In this document: positions 23,600-31,950 of the stretch, piece by piece
Layout: every line of letters starts with the position of its first letter
How positions within the stretch are numbered: position 1 is the first letter of the stretch
Source of the DNA: Brevundimonas sp. A19_0
GTDB taxonomy: Bacteria; Pseudomonadota; Alphaproteobacteria; Caulobacterales; Caulobacteraceae
Direction of reading: 5' to 3'
DNA length: 64,000 bases
Assembly: GCF_017744255.1 (NCBI RefSeq)
Contig: NZ_JAGHQP010000003.1
Location: 186,001 to 250,000, forward strand
Notes under the pieces: model-generated
Told to the model about the DNA's origin: nothing
The model's database searches: none
Seen by the model: the letters and a program-made list of their open reading frames with translations, nothing else
Translations under genes and position numbers: made by a program

Positions 23600-24753
23600 C
23601 CCGACCGATCAAACCTGATGCGAAGCCTGCACGGCCCTGGTTCTCGTCGGGGCCGACCGCCAAGCGGCCCGGCTGGTCGGCCGACGGCTTGCCCACGGAT
23701 CTGCTGGGTCGGGGAATCCGCGCGCCCGAGGTGGTGGCCCGGTTTGCCGAGGGACTGGCCCTGACCAGCGAGGTTCTGGAGGTGCCGGAGGACTGGGCGC
23801 TGGTCTATGTGCCCGGGTCGGACACCGGGGCGGTGGAAGCCGCGCTCTGGAATTTGCTGGGTGCGCGGCCGGTGCAGGTCATGGCCTTCGAGAATTTCGG
23901 CAAGGTCTGGGCCACCGATGCGCGCGACCACCTGAACCTTCAGCCTGAAATCCTCGATGCGACCTGGGGTCGCTTCCCCGATGTGAGCCGGGTCGATCCC
24001 GCCGCCGATCTGGTCTTTCCGTGGAATGGCACGACCTCGGGCGTCCGGGCGCCGGGTGGAGACTGGATTTCGACCGATCGCGAAGGGCTGGTGATCTGTG
24101 ACGCCACGTCGGCGGCCTTTGCCATGGCCCTGCCGTGGGACCGGCTGGATGTGGTGACCTTCAGCTTCCAGAAGGCGCTGGGCGGCGAGGCGGGCCTGGG
24201 CATGGCGGCCCTGTCGCCGCGCGCGATCGAGCGTCTGGACCAGTTCGTGCCGCCGCGGCCGGTGCCCAAGGTGCTGCGGCTGAGGAACGACACCGGCTTT
24301 GACCGGGCGCTGGCCACCGGGTCGATGATCAACACCTTCTCGGTCATGACGCTGGAGGACTGGATCGACGCTCTGGTCTGGGCGAAGGCCGAAGGCGGGC
24401 TGGGCGCCCTGATCGCCCGGACCGAGGCGAATGCCGCCGCGCTGGACGAATGGGTCGCGCGAACCGACTGGGTGGACTGGCTGGCCGAGGACCCGGCCAC
24501 CCGTTCGACGACCTCGGTGTGCCTGAAGATCATCCATCCCCGCGTGGCGGCGATGGATGATGAGGCCCGGCGCGATCTCGTCACACGGATGAAGGCCCTG
24601 CTTGAGGACGAAGGCGCGGCCTTTGACATCGAGGGTCACCGCAATGCGCCGGCGGGTCTGCGCATCTGGTGCGGCTGTACGGTGGATGTCGAGGACGTTC
24701 GGGCTCTGACGCCCTGGCTCGACTGGGCGTTTGCGGTCGCGATGGCGGAATAA
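23596..24753 (+). CDS. serC: Phosphoserine aminotransferase
   Basis: A PLP enzyme of serine biosynthesis converting 3-phosphohydroxypyruvate and glutamate to phosphoserine and 2-oxoglutarate. This is the alphaproteobacterial form (385 residues), starting [16 protein letters not shown]. The PLP Lys is in [15 protein letters not shown], the cofactor Asp in [10 protein letters not shown], and the [11 protein letters not shown] loop is visible. The start is GTG 23596, overlapping the DnaJ-like gene. The usual partner serA is not next to it. Confidence 0.93.
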   Translation: MTRPIKPDAKPARPWFSSGPTAKRPGWSADGLPTDLLGRGIRAPEVVARFAEGLALTSEVLEVPEDWALVYVPGSDTGAVEAALWNLLGARPVQVMAFENFGKVWATDARDHLNLQPEILDATWGRFPDVSRVDPAADLVFPWNGTTSGVRAPGGDWISTDREGLVICDATSAAFAMALPWDRLDVVTFSFQKALGGEAGLGMAALSPRAIERLDQFVPPRPVPKVLRLRNDTGFDRALATGSMINTFSVMTLEDWIDALVWAKAEGGLGALIARTEANAAALDEWVARTDWVDWLAEDPATRSTTSVCLKIIHPRVAAMDDEARRDLVTRMKALLEDEGAAFDIEGHRNAPAGLRIWCGCTVDVEDVRALTPWLDWAFAVAMAE

Positions 24754-24827
24754 TCCGCCGACTTCAGGCGACATCGGACGATTCCCCGGCTATAGGCTCG
24801 GCCCGCGTCGAAAGCGGAGAGTGACCC

Positions 24828-26120
24828 TTGGCGAATGTGACCGTGGTCGGAGCCCAGTGGGGCGACGAAGGCAAAGGCAAGATCGTCGACTGGCTGTCGA
24901 ACCGGGCCGACTGGGTTGTCCGGTTCCAGGGAGGACACAATGCCGGTCACACCCTGGTCGTGGGCGATGTCACCTACAAGCTGAGCCTGCTGCCGTCGGG
25001 CGTGGTGCAGGGCAAGCCGTCTGTGATCGGCAACGGTGTGGTCATTGACCCTTGGGCGCTGCGCGACGAGATCGCCCGGATCGAGGGGCAGGGCGTCGAG
25101 ATTACTTCGGACCTGCTGACCATTGCCGAGACGGCCTGTCTGATCCTGCCGCTGCACCGGGACCTGGATCAGGCGCGCGAGGCGCAGGCGGGCACCACCA
25201 AGATCGGCACGACGGGGCGCGGTATCGGGCCGGCCTATGAGGACAAGGTCGGGCGGCGGGCGATCCGCGTCGGCGACCTGACCGACCCGGAGGCGCTGGA
25301 TGCCAAGATCGAGCGCCTGCTGGCGCACCACAATGCCCTGCGGAAGGGGCTGGACCTGCCGGAGGTCGATGTGCCCGCGCTCAAGGCCGAGCTGATGGCC
25401 ATTGCGCCGGAGGTCCTGAAGTATGCGGGTCAGCCGGTCTGGCGGCTGCTGGACAAGGCCCACCGTGACGGCAAGCGCATCCTGTTCGAGGGGGCGCAGG
25501 GCTCGTTGCTGGACGTTGACCACGGCACCTATCCCTACGTCACCAGTTCGAACACGGTGGCGGGACAGGCGGCGGCAGGCTCGGGTCTGGGGCCGCGCTC
25601 GGTCGGCTATGTGCTGGGGATCGTGAAGGCCTATACGACCCGGGTGGGCGAGGGGCCCTTCCCGACCGAACTGTTCGACGACGACGGGCGGCGCATCGCC
25701 GAACGGGGCCGCGAGTTCGGCACGGTGACCGGGCGCGCGCGGCGCTGCGGCTGGTTCGATGCCGTGCTGGTGCGCCAGTCGATCGCCATCAACGGCATCT
25801 ATGGCATCGCCCTGACCAAGCTGGACGTGCTGGATGGGTTCGAGACCCTGAAGATCTGCGTGGGCTATCGCGTGCAGGGAGAGACGCTCGACTATTTGCC
25901 CGCAGGTCTGAAGGCCCAGGCCGAGGTCGAGCCGATCTATGAAGAGGTGGAGGGCTGGTCGGAAAGCACCCAGGGCGCGCGCTCCTGGAAGGACCTGCCG
26001 GCGGCGGCCATCAAATATGTAAGGCGGATCGAGGAGCTGATCGGAGCACCGGTGGCCCTGCTGTCGACCAGCCCTGAGCGGGACGACACCATCCTGATGC
26101 AGGACCCCTTTCACGGCTGA
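24828..26120 (+). CDS. purA: Adenylosuccinate synthetase
   Basis: A 430-residue enzyme joining IMP and aspartate with GTP, the first committed AMP step. Signature elements are [41 protein letters not shown], the [21 protein letters not shown] loop and TKLDVLDG. The start is TTG 24828 (MANVTVVG) with GCGGAGAG upstream; no ATG fits the conserved N-terminus. The 74-base gap after serC includes a CTATAG-like element that could be a -10. Confidence 0.95.
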   Translation: MANVTVVGAQWGDEGKGKIVDWLSNRADWVVRFQGGHNAGHTLVVGDVTYKLSLLPSGVVQGKPSVIGNGVVIDPWALRDEIARIEGQGVEITSDLLTIAETACLILPLHRDLDQAREAQAGTTKIGTTGRGIGPAYEDKVGRRAIRVGDLTDPEALDAKIERLLAHHNALRKGLDLPEVDVPALKAELMAIAPEVLKYAGQPVWRLLDKAHRDGKRILFEGAQGSLLDVDHGTYPYVTSSNTVAGQAAAGSGLGPRSVGYVLGIVKAYTTRVGEGPFPTELFDDDGRRIAERGREFGTVTGRARRCGWFDAVLVRQSIAINGIYGIALTKLDVLDGFETLKICVGYRVQGETLDYLPAGLKAQAEVEPIYEEVEGWSESTQGARSWKDLPAAAIKYVRRIEELIGAPVALLSTSPERDDTILMQDPFHG

Positions 26121-26187
26121 GCCGGTTTCAATCCGGTTTTAACGCGTGGTTGTTAGGAGTGGGCGGTTCACTCCATGGGGAACTTGC

Positions 26188-26997
26188 GTGTTGATTACCG
26201 ACCGGCGCTTTCTGGCACGTCTGGAGCCCACTGTGGGCCGGGTGCTGATCCTTGACCCCAATGCCCATGCTGCGCGCCTGATTACCGATCTGATGAAGGG
26301 TCTGGGCGCCCGCGAGGTGGCAGTCGAGGCCAGCGATACGCGCGGCCTGCAGATGGCCGGCGCCCTGGATCCCGGGCTGATCTTCATCGAACGGTCTGGC
26401 CCGCAACTGGACGGCGAGGAGTTTACCAAGGCGCTGCGGCGGTCGCACCTCGCCTGTCGCCGCGTGCCGGTGATCATGGTGACGGCGGAAGCGACCGCCT
26501 CGACCATCAAGGGCGCCCGGGACTCAGGCGTGCACGAATTTCTGCGCAAGCCCTTCACCAGTGCCGACCTGATCAAGCGGGTCGAGAACGTGGCGCTGAA
26601 GCCGCGCGACTGGGTCGAGGGCGTGAGCTATGTCGGGCCCGACCGGCGGCGCTTCAACTCGGGCGAATATTCCGGGCCGACCAAGCGCAAAAGCGACACG
26701 GTCAAGAGCGCGGCGGCCGAGGCCGTGGCGGTGCGCGACCAGGCCATGAAGATTCTGGCGGCGGCCCTGGACCAGTTCGACAACGACCCGCCGCAAGCTG
26801 TTCGCGCCATTCGCCAGCAGGCCGAGACCCTGAAGGCGCTGGCGCTCAGGGTCTCGGATTCCCGACTGGTCGTGGCCGTGGGCGCACTGGAAGTGACGCT
26901 GGCGCAGGGCGGCATGACCAAGGCGGTGCTGGCGGCACCGATCGGTCAGCTTCTGGCCCTGCCGAAGCCCGGGGAAATCACCAGGAAGGCCGGCTGA
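26188..26997 (+). CDS. Receiver-domain protein with Glu at the phosphoacceptor site
   Basis: A protein of about 269 residues with an N-terminal CheY-like receiver (about 17-130) and a C-terminal helical region (about 175-250). Receiver landmarks are VLILDPN, the switch Thr in VIMVTAEA and the Lys in FLRKPFTS. The phosphoacceptor segment reads GLIFIERSGPQLDG, which aligns Glu where Asp is normally found; the acid pocket is also reduced to one Asp (LDPN instead of DDD-like). This suggests a receiver that is not phosphorylated in the normal way or is locked in one state. GTG 26188 with GGGGAA upstream is preferred over an ATG at 26146. The C-terminal helices (AVRDQAMKILAAALDQF) show no DNA-binding or enzymatic motif. 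Confidence 0.75.
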   Translation: MLITDRRFLARLEPTVGRVLILDPNAHAARLITDLMKGLGAREVAVEASDTRGLQMAGALDPGLIFIERSGPQLDGEEFTKALRRSHLACRRVPVIMVTAEATASTIKGARDSGVHEFLRKPFTSADLIKRVENVALKPRDWVEGVSYVGPDRRRFNSGEYSGPTKRKSDTVKSAAAEAVAVRDQAMKILAAALDQFDNDPPQAVRAIRQQAETLKALALRVSDSRLVVAVGALEVTLAQGGMTKAVLAAPIGQLLALPKPGEITRKAG

Positions 26998-27017
26998 CCC
27001 GAACGTCCGGGGTCAGG
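26995..27017. terminator. Convergent hairpin between receiver gene and rpoH
   Basis: Inverted repeat CTGACCC...GGGGTCAG (loop about eight bases) spanning the stop of the receiver gene and of rpoH. It has no T-run and is therefore only terminator-like. Confidence 0.35.
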
Positions 27018-27900
27018 CGCCGACGAGATTGCGCTCGGTTGCGGCGGCCTGCATGGCCTTTTGCAGCTTCTCAAAGGCGCGGACCTCAATCTGGCGCACG
27101 CGCTCACGCGAAACGCCGTACTGGCCGGCCAGCTCTTCCAGAGTGACGGGGTCGTCCTTGAGGCGGCGTTCCGTCAGGATGTGCTTCTCGCGATCCGTCA
27201 GCTCTTCCATGGCTTCCTGCAGGAGGCCGACGCGGATGCCGCGTTCCTCGCTCTCAGCCAGCTGCGTCTCCTGGCTGATAGCCGTGTCGTCGGCCAGCCA
27301 GTCCTGCCACTCGCTTTCGCCATCGGCGCGAAGCGGGGCATTGAGCGAGGCGTCGCCCGACAGGCGACGGTTCATATCCGTCACCTCCTGCTCCGACACG
27401 CCCAGCTTGGTGGCGATGGCGGACAGATGCTCGGGATGCAGATCGCCATCCTCGAAGGCCGAGATCTGGCTCTTGGCCTTGCGAAGGTTGAAGAACAGCT
27501 TCTTCTGCGCGGCGGTCGTGCCCATTTTCACGAGCGACCAGCTGCGCAGGATGTATTCCTGGATCGAGGCGCGGATCCACCACATGGCGTAGGTGGCCAG
27601 GCGGAAGCCCTTGTCCGGGTCGAATTTCTTGACGGCCTGCATGAGGCCCACGTTGCCTTCGGAGATCACTTCCCCGATCGGCAGACCGTAGCCGCGATAG
27701 CCCATGGCGATCTTGGCCACGAGGCGCAGGTGGGAGGTCACGAGTTTGTGGGCGGCCTCGGTGTCCTGATGCTCACCCCAGCGCTTGGCCAGCATGAACT
27801 CTTCGTCCTTGCTGAGCATGGGGAATTTTCGGATTTCCGAGAGATAGCGCGACAGTCCCTGTTCCGGCGACATGATCGCGAGGCTTGGCTTGGCAGTCAT
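27013..27900 (-). CDS. rpoH: RNA polymerase heat-shock sigma factor RpoH
   Basis: A 295-residue sigma-32. Region 1.2/2.1 starts LSRYLSEIRKFPML. Region 2 contains HLRLVAKIAMGYRGYGLPIGEVISEGNVGLMQAVKKFDPDKGFRLATYAMWWIRASIQEYILRSWSLVK. The RpoH box QKKLFFNLRK distinguishes it from other group-3 sigmas. Region 4 ends with a helix-turn-helix (LEELAGQYGVSRERVRQIE). It directs core polymerase to chaperone and protease genes. The promoter candidate at 28074-28102 gives a leader of about 165 bases, so thermosensor or translational control is possible. Confidence 0.96.
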   Translation of the reverse strand: MTAKPSLAIMSPEQGLSRYLSEIRKFPMLSKDEEFMLAKRWGEHQDTEAAHKLVTSHLRLVAKIAMGYRGYGLPIGEVISEGNVGLMQAVKKFDPDKGFRLATYAMWWIRASIQEYILRSWSLVKMGTTAAQKKLFFNLRKAKSQISAFEDGDLHPEHLSAIATKLGVSEQEVTDMNRRLSGDASLNAPLRADGESEWQDWLADDTAISQETQLAESEERGIRVGLLQEAMEELTDREKHILTERRLKDDPVTLEELAGQYGVSRERVRQIEVRAFEKLQKAMQAAATERNLVGA

Positions 27901-28073
27901 AGGGTCCCTCCGACCTCAGAAACGAGCGGGTCCTGCGGAGACGGCCACGCGAATGTGCACCGACGCCTCACCCCTCAACAGTCGACGTGGGTATCCGTTG
28001 CGTTCTTGCCTAGAGGCGCTTTGTCACAGTCGCACCCGGGCGTGACACCGAAGCCACGATCAACCGCGAGGAG

Positions 28074-28102
28074 GTATAGCAGCACGTCCGTTGCTTTTCA
28101 AT
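28074..28102 (-). promoter_or_regulatory. Sigma-70-like promoter for rpoH
   Basis: On the minus strand TTGAAA (28102-28097) and TATACC (28079-28074) are separated by exactly 17 bases. It lies about 170 bases upstream of the rpoH ATG. The stretch between (27901-28073) has no gene and is presumably 5' leader. Confidence 0.55.
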
Positions 28103-28130
28103 ACGCTCTCGCAAGCGTCTCGATCCCGAT

Positions 28131-28406
28131 TCAGGCGAGCAGGTCAGCCTGGTCCGGATGGCGGCGGATGTAGGCCGCCGAATAGCTGCATAGCGGGACC
28201 ACCTTCAGACCCTCGCGGCGGGCTTCGTCGAGGACATGGGCGGTCAGGCGCGCGGCGATACCCCGTCCCTCCAGCGGAGGCGGGACCTGGGTGGTATTCA
28301 GCGTCAGTCGATCGCCGTCCCGGCTGTAGCCGATGAAGGCGGTTTCGCCCTCGAGGTCGAGTTCATAGCGCTGGTTTTCAGCATCGTGACGGATCGGGTC
28401 GGTCAT
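28131..28406 (-). CDS. Small GNAT-like N-acetyltransferase
   Basis: A 91-residue protein of the short Gcn5-related family (Acetyltransf_CG type, YidJ-like). It shows ENQRYELDLEGETAFIGYSRDGDRLTLNTTQVPPPLEGRGIAARL, where the Q/RxxGxG/A-like acetyl-CoA loop is GRGIAARL, then a C-terminal VVPLCSYSAAYIRRHP. Substrate unknown. ATG 28406 (MTDPIRHD) fits the family length. It lies between rluD and rpoH, all leftward. Confidence 0.85.
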   Translation of the reverse strand: MTDPIRHDAENQRYELDLEGETAFIGYSRDGDRLTLNTTQVPPPLEGRGIAARLTAHVLDEARREGLKVVPLCSYSAAYIRRHPDQADLLA

Positions 28407-28476
28407 GGGGCACCTTGGAGACGAGGGTTCTGAGGGAAGGCGTCCGGCACCGACATCGTTCCATGTCGGCCCACGA

Positions 28477-29484
28477 CTACAGGGCCTCCAACCGATCCTG
28501 CAGGTCTCGCATATCTGAGGGCGGCTCGGTTTCGAACCGCAGGGCCTCACCGGACACGGGGTGAACAAAGCCGAGCACCGCAGCATGAAGGGCCTGGCGG
28601 TCGAGGCCCGAGGCGGAGATCGCGTCGCGGACGGACTGTGCGGGCGGGCCGGAACCGTAGACCGGATCTCCCAGAAGCGGGGCACCCCTGGAGGCCATAT
28701 GCACCCGGATCTGGTGGGTGCGGCCAGTGTGGAGTGTGCAGGCAACTCGGGCGGCAAGCGGCGCGCCTCCCACCTTTGCAGGGTGACCAAAGGTGCGCTC
28801 GACGACGTAGTCCGTCACGGCCTCGCGCCCACCGGTCTTCAGGACCGCCATCTTCTTCCGGTCATGGGTCGAGCGACCCAGACGACTCTCGATCCGGCCC
28901 CGCTCCGGCGTCAGCGTGCCACGGGTCAGGGCGATATAGGTGCGCTGGATGTCGTGCGTGGCAAAGAGGGCCGACAGGCCCTGGTGCGCACAGTCGGACT
29001 TGGCCGCGACCATGACGCCGGAGGTCCCCTTGTCCAGGCGGTGGACGATCCCGGGGCGTGCGACTCCGCCGATGCCGGACAGGCTGGCCCCGCAGTGATG
29101 GAGGAGAGCGTTGACCAGGGTGCCGGTCTCGCTGCCCGGAGCGGGGTGGGTCGCCATGCCAGCAGGCTTGTCCACAACGACCAGATCGGCGTCCTCGAAC
29201 AGGATGGTCAGGGGCAGGGGTTCGGGCTCGGGCTCGGCCGCGACCGGGGCCGGGAGCACTATCCGGTACCGCCCGGCTTCGGTGGCGCGGGCGCCGGCGG
29301 TCAGGCGCTGATCGTCGCGACTGATTGCCCCGCCGGACAGCAGCGCCTGGATGCGGGCGCGCGAGACCTCGGGCAGCGCGTGGCTGAGGGCCTTGTCCAG
29401 ACGTTCCGGCGTGGCCTCAAGCTCGAGTTCGATGATGGAGGCGCCATCATTGTCGTCGTCGGAATCGGGGGACGGGTGGTTCAT
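28477..29484 (-). CDS. rluD: 23S rRNA pseudouridine synthase RluD family
   Basis: A 335-residue RluA/RluD family enzyme that isomerises uridines in 23S rRNA. An S4-like RNA-binding domain (about 20-75; ERLDKALSHALPEVSRARIQALLSGGAI) is followed by the catalytic domain with the hallmark HRLDKGTSGVMV (catalytic Asp) and the late motifs ARVACTLHTGRTHQIRVHM and GDPVYG. The acidic N-terminus (DSDDDNDG) is an extension. RluD is preferred over RluC by the S4 domain and neighbourhood, but substrate specificity is not proven by sequence. Confidence 0.88.
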   Translation of the reverse strand: MNHPSPDSDDDNDGASIIELELEATPERLDKALSHALPEVSRARIQALLSGGAISRDDQRLTAGARATEAGRYRIVLPAPVAAEPEPEPLPLTILFEDADLVVVDKPAGMATHPAPGSETGTLVNALLHHCGASLSGIGGVARPGIVHRLDKGTSGVMVAAKSDCAHQGLSALFATHDIQRTYIALTRGTLTPERGRIESRLGRSTHDRKKMAVLKTGGREAVTDYVVERTFGHPAKVGGAPLAARVACTLHTGRTHQIRVHMASRGAPLLGDPVYGSGPPAQSVRDAISASGLDRQALHAAVLGFVHPVSGEALRFETEPPSDMRDLQDRLEAL

Positions 29485-29582
29485 GAGCGACGAAGCCTAG
29501 CACGGGAGCAGAACCCGCTCCGACGGAATTTGCGCGACGACGGGACCTTGGGCATCTTCCCGTCGGCAAGGGAGAGGGCTCC

Positions 29583-30218
29583 ATGAAATATCTGATCATC
29601 GGCGCGGTCGGGCTGGCGTCGCTGGCGGCACTCAGCGGCTGCGCGACCATGAGCGAGGACCAGTGCCTGGCAGGCGACTGGGGCCAGCAGGGCTACACCG
29701 ACGGCTATGCAGGCTACTCCGAGAGCCGTCTGGAAGATCATACGCAAGCCTGCGCCAAATACGGGGTCGTGCCCAATTCCGCGGCCTATTTCTCGGCGCG
29801 TGAGGACGGGCTGCGCCAGTATTGCGTGCCGGAACGGGCCTTTTCGGAAGCGGCCCGCGGCAACAGCTATGCCGGGGTCTGCCGGGGGCCGGCCGAGGGC
29901 GCCTTCCTGTCTGCCTGGCGCGACGGCGAGACTCTCTATCGTGCCGAGCAAGCCGTTACCGAGGCGCGTAGCCGGATCGACAGCCTGGGCGCTCGTGCCA
30001 CCGAACTGGACGAGAAGATCGACTACTTCCAGGGACAGGCGCGCGACACCAACCTGACCGACGAGGCGCGCGAGCAGGCGCGCAATCGCGTGCAGGAGCT
30101 CCGGCGCGAGCGTCAACAGACGCTCCGCGAATGGCAGGAGGCCCAGGACTATCTGGAGTATGCCGAACGCGAGGCCCGGGACGTCCGCTACTATTTGATC
30201 GGACGCTACGGCTTCTGA
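29583..30218 (+). CDS. DUF2799 lipoprotein
   Basis: A 211-residue outer-membrane-type lipoprotein with lipobox LSGCAT after a short signal. The mature part shows the DUF2799 pattern (CLAGDWGQQGYTDGYAGYSESRLEDHTQACAKYGV...YFSAREDGLRQYCVPERAFSEAARGNSYAGVC). A long charged coiled coil follows (ELDEKIDYFQGQARD..., RRERQQTLREWQEA). Function unknown. Good ribosome binding site GGGAGAGG before ATG 29583. Ends tail to tail with fba, six bases apart. Confidence 0.88.
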   Translation: MKYLIIGAVGLASLAALSGCATMSEDQCLAGDWGQQGYTDGYAGYSESRLEDHTQACAKYGVVPNSAAYFSAREDGLRQYCVPERAFSEAARGNSYAGVCRGPAEGAFLSAWRDGETLYRAEQAVTEARSRIDSLGARATELDEKIDYFQGQARDTNLTDEAREQARNRVQELRRERQQTLREWQEAQDYLEYAEREARDVRYYLIGRYGF

Positions 30219-30224
30219 GAGAAA

Positions 30225-31310
30225 TCAAGCGGCCTTTGACGAGGCCTTGCCGAAGTGCGGGTCCAGCTCGCCCGAGGCGTAGCGCTTGGCCATCTGGGCC
30301 GTCGACAGCGGCTTGATCTTGGACGCCTGGCCCTCACAACCGAACTGCTGGTAGCGCTCGATGCACAGCTTGCGCATGGCTTCCTTGGCGGGCTTCAGAT
30401 AGGCGCGCGGGTCGAACTCGCCCGGCTTTTCGGCCAGCACCTTGCGGATGGCGCCGGTGATGGCCATCCGGTTGTCGGTGTCGATGTTGATCTTGCGCAC
30501 GCCGTGCTTGATGCCGCGCTGGATTTCCTCGACCGGCACACCCCAGGTCTGGGGCATCTTGCCGCCGTACTGGTTGATGATGTCCTGCAGGTCCTGCGGC
30601 ACCGAGGACGAGCCGTGCATGACCAGATGGGTGTCCGGCAGACGGCGGTGGATTTCCTCAATGACGTTCATGGCCAGCACCTCGCCATCCGGCTGGCGGG
30701 TGAACTTGTAGGCGCCGTGGCTGGTGCCCATGGCGATGGCGAGGGCATCCACTTTGGTCTCGCGGACGAATTCCACGGCCTGATCGGGATCGGTCAGCAG
30801 GGCGGAGTGATCCAGCTTGCCCTCGAAGCCGTGGCCGTCCTCGGCCTCGCCCATGCCCGTCTCCAGGCTGCCCAGCACGCCCAGCTCCCCCTCGACCGAG
30901 ACGCCGCAGCTGTGGGCCATTTCGGTGACGCGGCGGGTGACGTCGACATTGTACTCGTAGCTGGCGGGGGTCTTGGCGTCCTCTTCCAGCGACCCGTCCA
31001 TCATGACCGAGGTAAAGCCATACTGGATGGCGGTGGCGCAGGTGGCCGGACCATTGCCGTGGTCCTGGTGCATGCAGACCGGGATGTGCGGATAAAGCTC
31101 GGCCAGGCCGTCGATCAGCTTGGCCAGGATGATGTCATTGGCATAGCTGCGCGCGCCGCGACTGGCCTGGATGATGACGGGGGCGTTGACGGCCTCGGCC
31201 GCCTCCATGATCGCCAGACCCTGTTCCATATTGTTGATGTTGTACGCGGGCAGGCCGTAGCCTTCCTCTGCCGCGTGATCGAGCAGTTGTCGCAGCGTGA
31301 TGCGCGCCAT
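30225..31310 (-). CDS. fba: Fructose-bisphosphate aldolase, class II
   Basis: A 361-residue zinc aldolase (class IIB, Calvin-cycle subtype) of glycolysis and gluconeogenesis. It shows [18 protein letters not shown] with metal-binding His, [14 protein letters not shown], a [19 protein letters not shown] loop, GTSHGAYKF and HGSSSVPQ, and [18 protein letters not shown]. Lies downstream of pgk and two unrelated genes; all leftward. Confidence 0.95.
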   Translation of the reverse strand: MARITLRQLLDHAAEEGYGLPAYNINNMEQGLAIMEAAEAVNAPVIIQASRGARSYANDIILAKLIDGLAELYPHIPVCMHQDHGNGPATCATAIQYGFTSVMMDGSLEEDAKTPASYEYNVDVTRRVTEMAHSCGVSVEGELGVLGSLETGMGEAEDGHGFEGKLDHSALLTDPDQAVEFVRETKVDALAIAMGTSHGAYKFTRQPDGEVLAMNVIEEIHRRLPDTHLVMHGSSSVPQDLQDIINQYGGKMPQTWGVPVEEIQRGIKHGVRKINIDTDNRMAITGAIRKVLAEKPGEFDPRAYLKPAKEAMRKLCIERYQQFGCEGQASKIKPLSTAQMAKRYASGELDPHFGKASSKAA

Positions 31311-31401
31311 GGGTAGTCTCCTGAGCCTTTTATCTTTTGCCCCGCTTTAGCGCCGGACGGGCTCGAAGTCACGCCGTGTTACAAAGGAATCAGGCGCGGC
31401 G

Positions 31402-31950
31402 TCAGGACGGATCGCGGGGCCCATCGCCCCGCGCCACGGCAGCGAAGAGTTCGGCCATCTGGTCCGTATAGCGCCATGTCCGGCCGGTCTCGAGGTCGGT
31501 ACCGACGATGTCGGCGACCCGCCAGCCTGCCTCTGTCATGACCAGTTCAAAGCGGGTCTCGCGCGGCTGGTTCGTGTTGAGGAAGCGCACGCGAACCTCG
31601 GCCCCCCAGCGCGTGGTGCGGGTGTCGTAGCGGGCGTTGGTCACATGAATATAGGGGCTGCCGACAGAGGGCTCCATGCCGACGCCGATGTTGTCGGTTA
31701 CGGCGTCCAGCCGCAAGGAGGCCTCGGCCAGCTCCGGCGTCATCCAGGCCAGACGGGCCTCGCGTGAGCCGCCCGTCCCCTCCCAGTCCGGCGCCTCGAA
31801 CAGGCTGCGGATGAGATCTTCGGGCGCACCGTGAGGCGACACCGGCGCGCCGGCCATGGGCCGCTGAGGCCAGAAATCGGCAACAGGCGCACAGCCCATG
31901 AGGGCGAGGCAGAGGGCGCCGGCAATCAGGGGCCTTGTCGGGTGCGTCAT
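31402..31950 (-). CDS. Lipoprotein sharing a domain with the upstream membrane protein
   Basis: A 182-residue lipoprotein with lipobox ALMGCAP. Its body (about 45-160) matches the C-terminal domain of the next upstream gene, with shared AWMTPEL/AWLTPAL, YDTRTTRWGAEVRVRF/YASRETDYGVEVRVRF and FELVMTEAGWRV/FELVETDAGWRV. The fold looks like a DUF3828/NTF2-like substrate-binding domain, which is an inference from strand pattern. ATG 31950 overlaps the upstream stop (ATGA), so translation is coupled. Confidence 0.75.
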   Translation of the reverse strand: MTHPTRPLIAGALCLALMGCAPVADFWPQRPMAGAPVSPHGAPEDLIRSLFEAPDWEGTGGSREARLAWMTPELAEASLRLDAVTDNIGVGMEPSVGSPYIHVTNARYDTRTTRWGAEVRVRFLNTNQPRETRFELVMTEAGWRVADIVGTDLETGRTWRYTDQMAELFAAVARGDGPRDPS

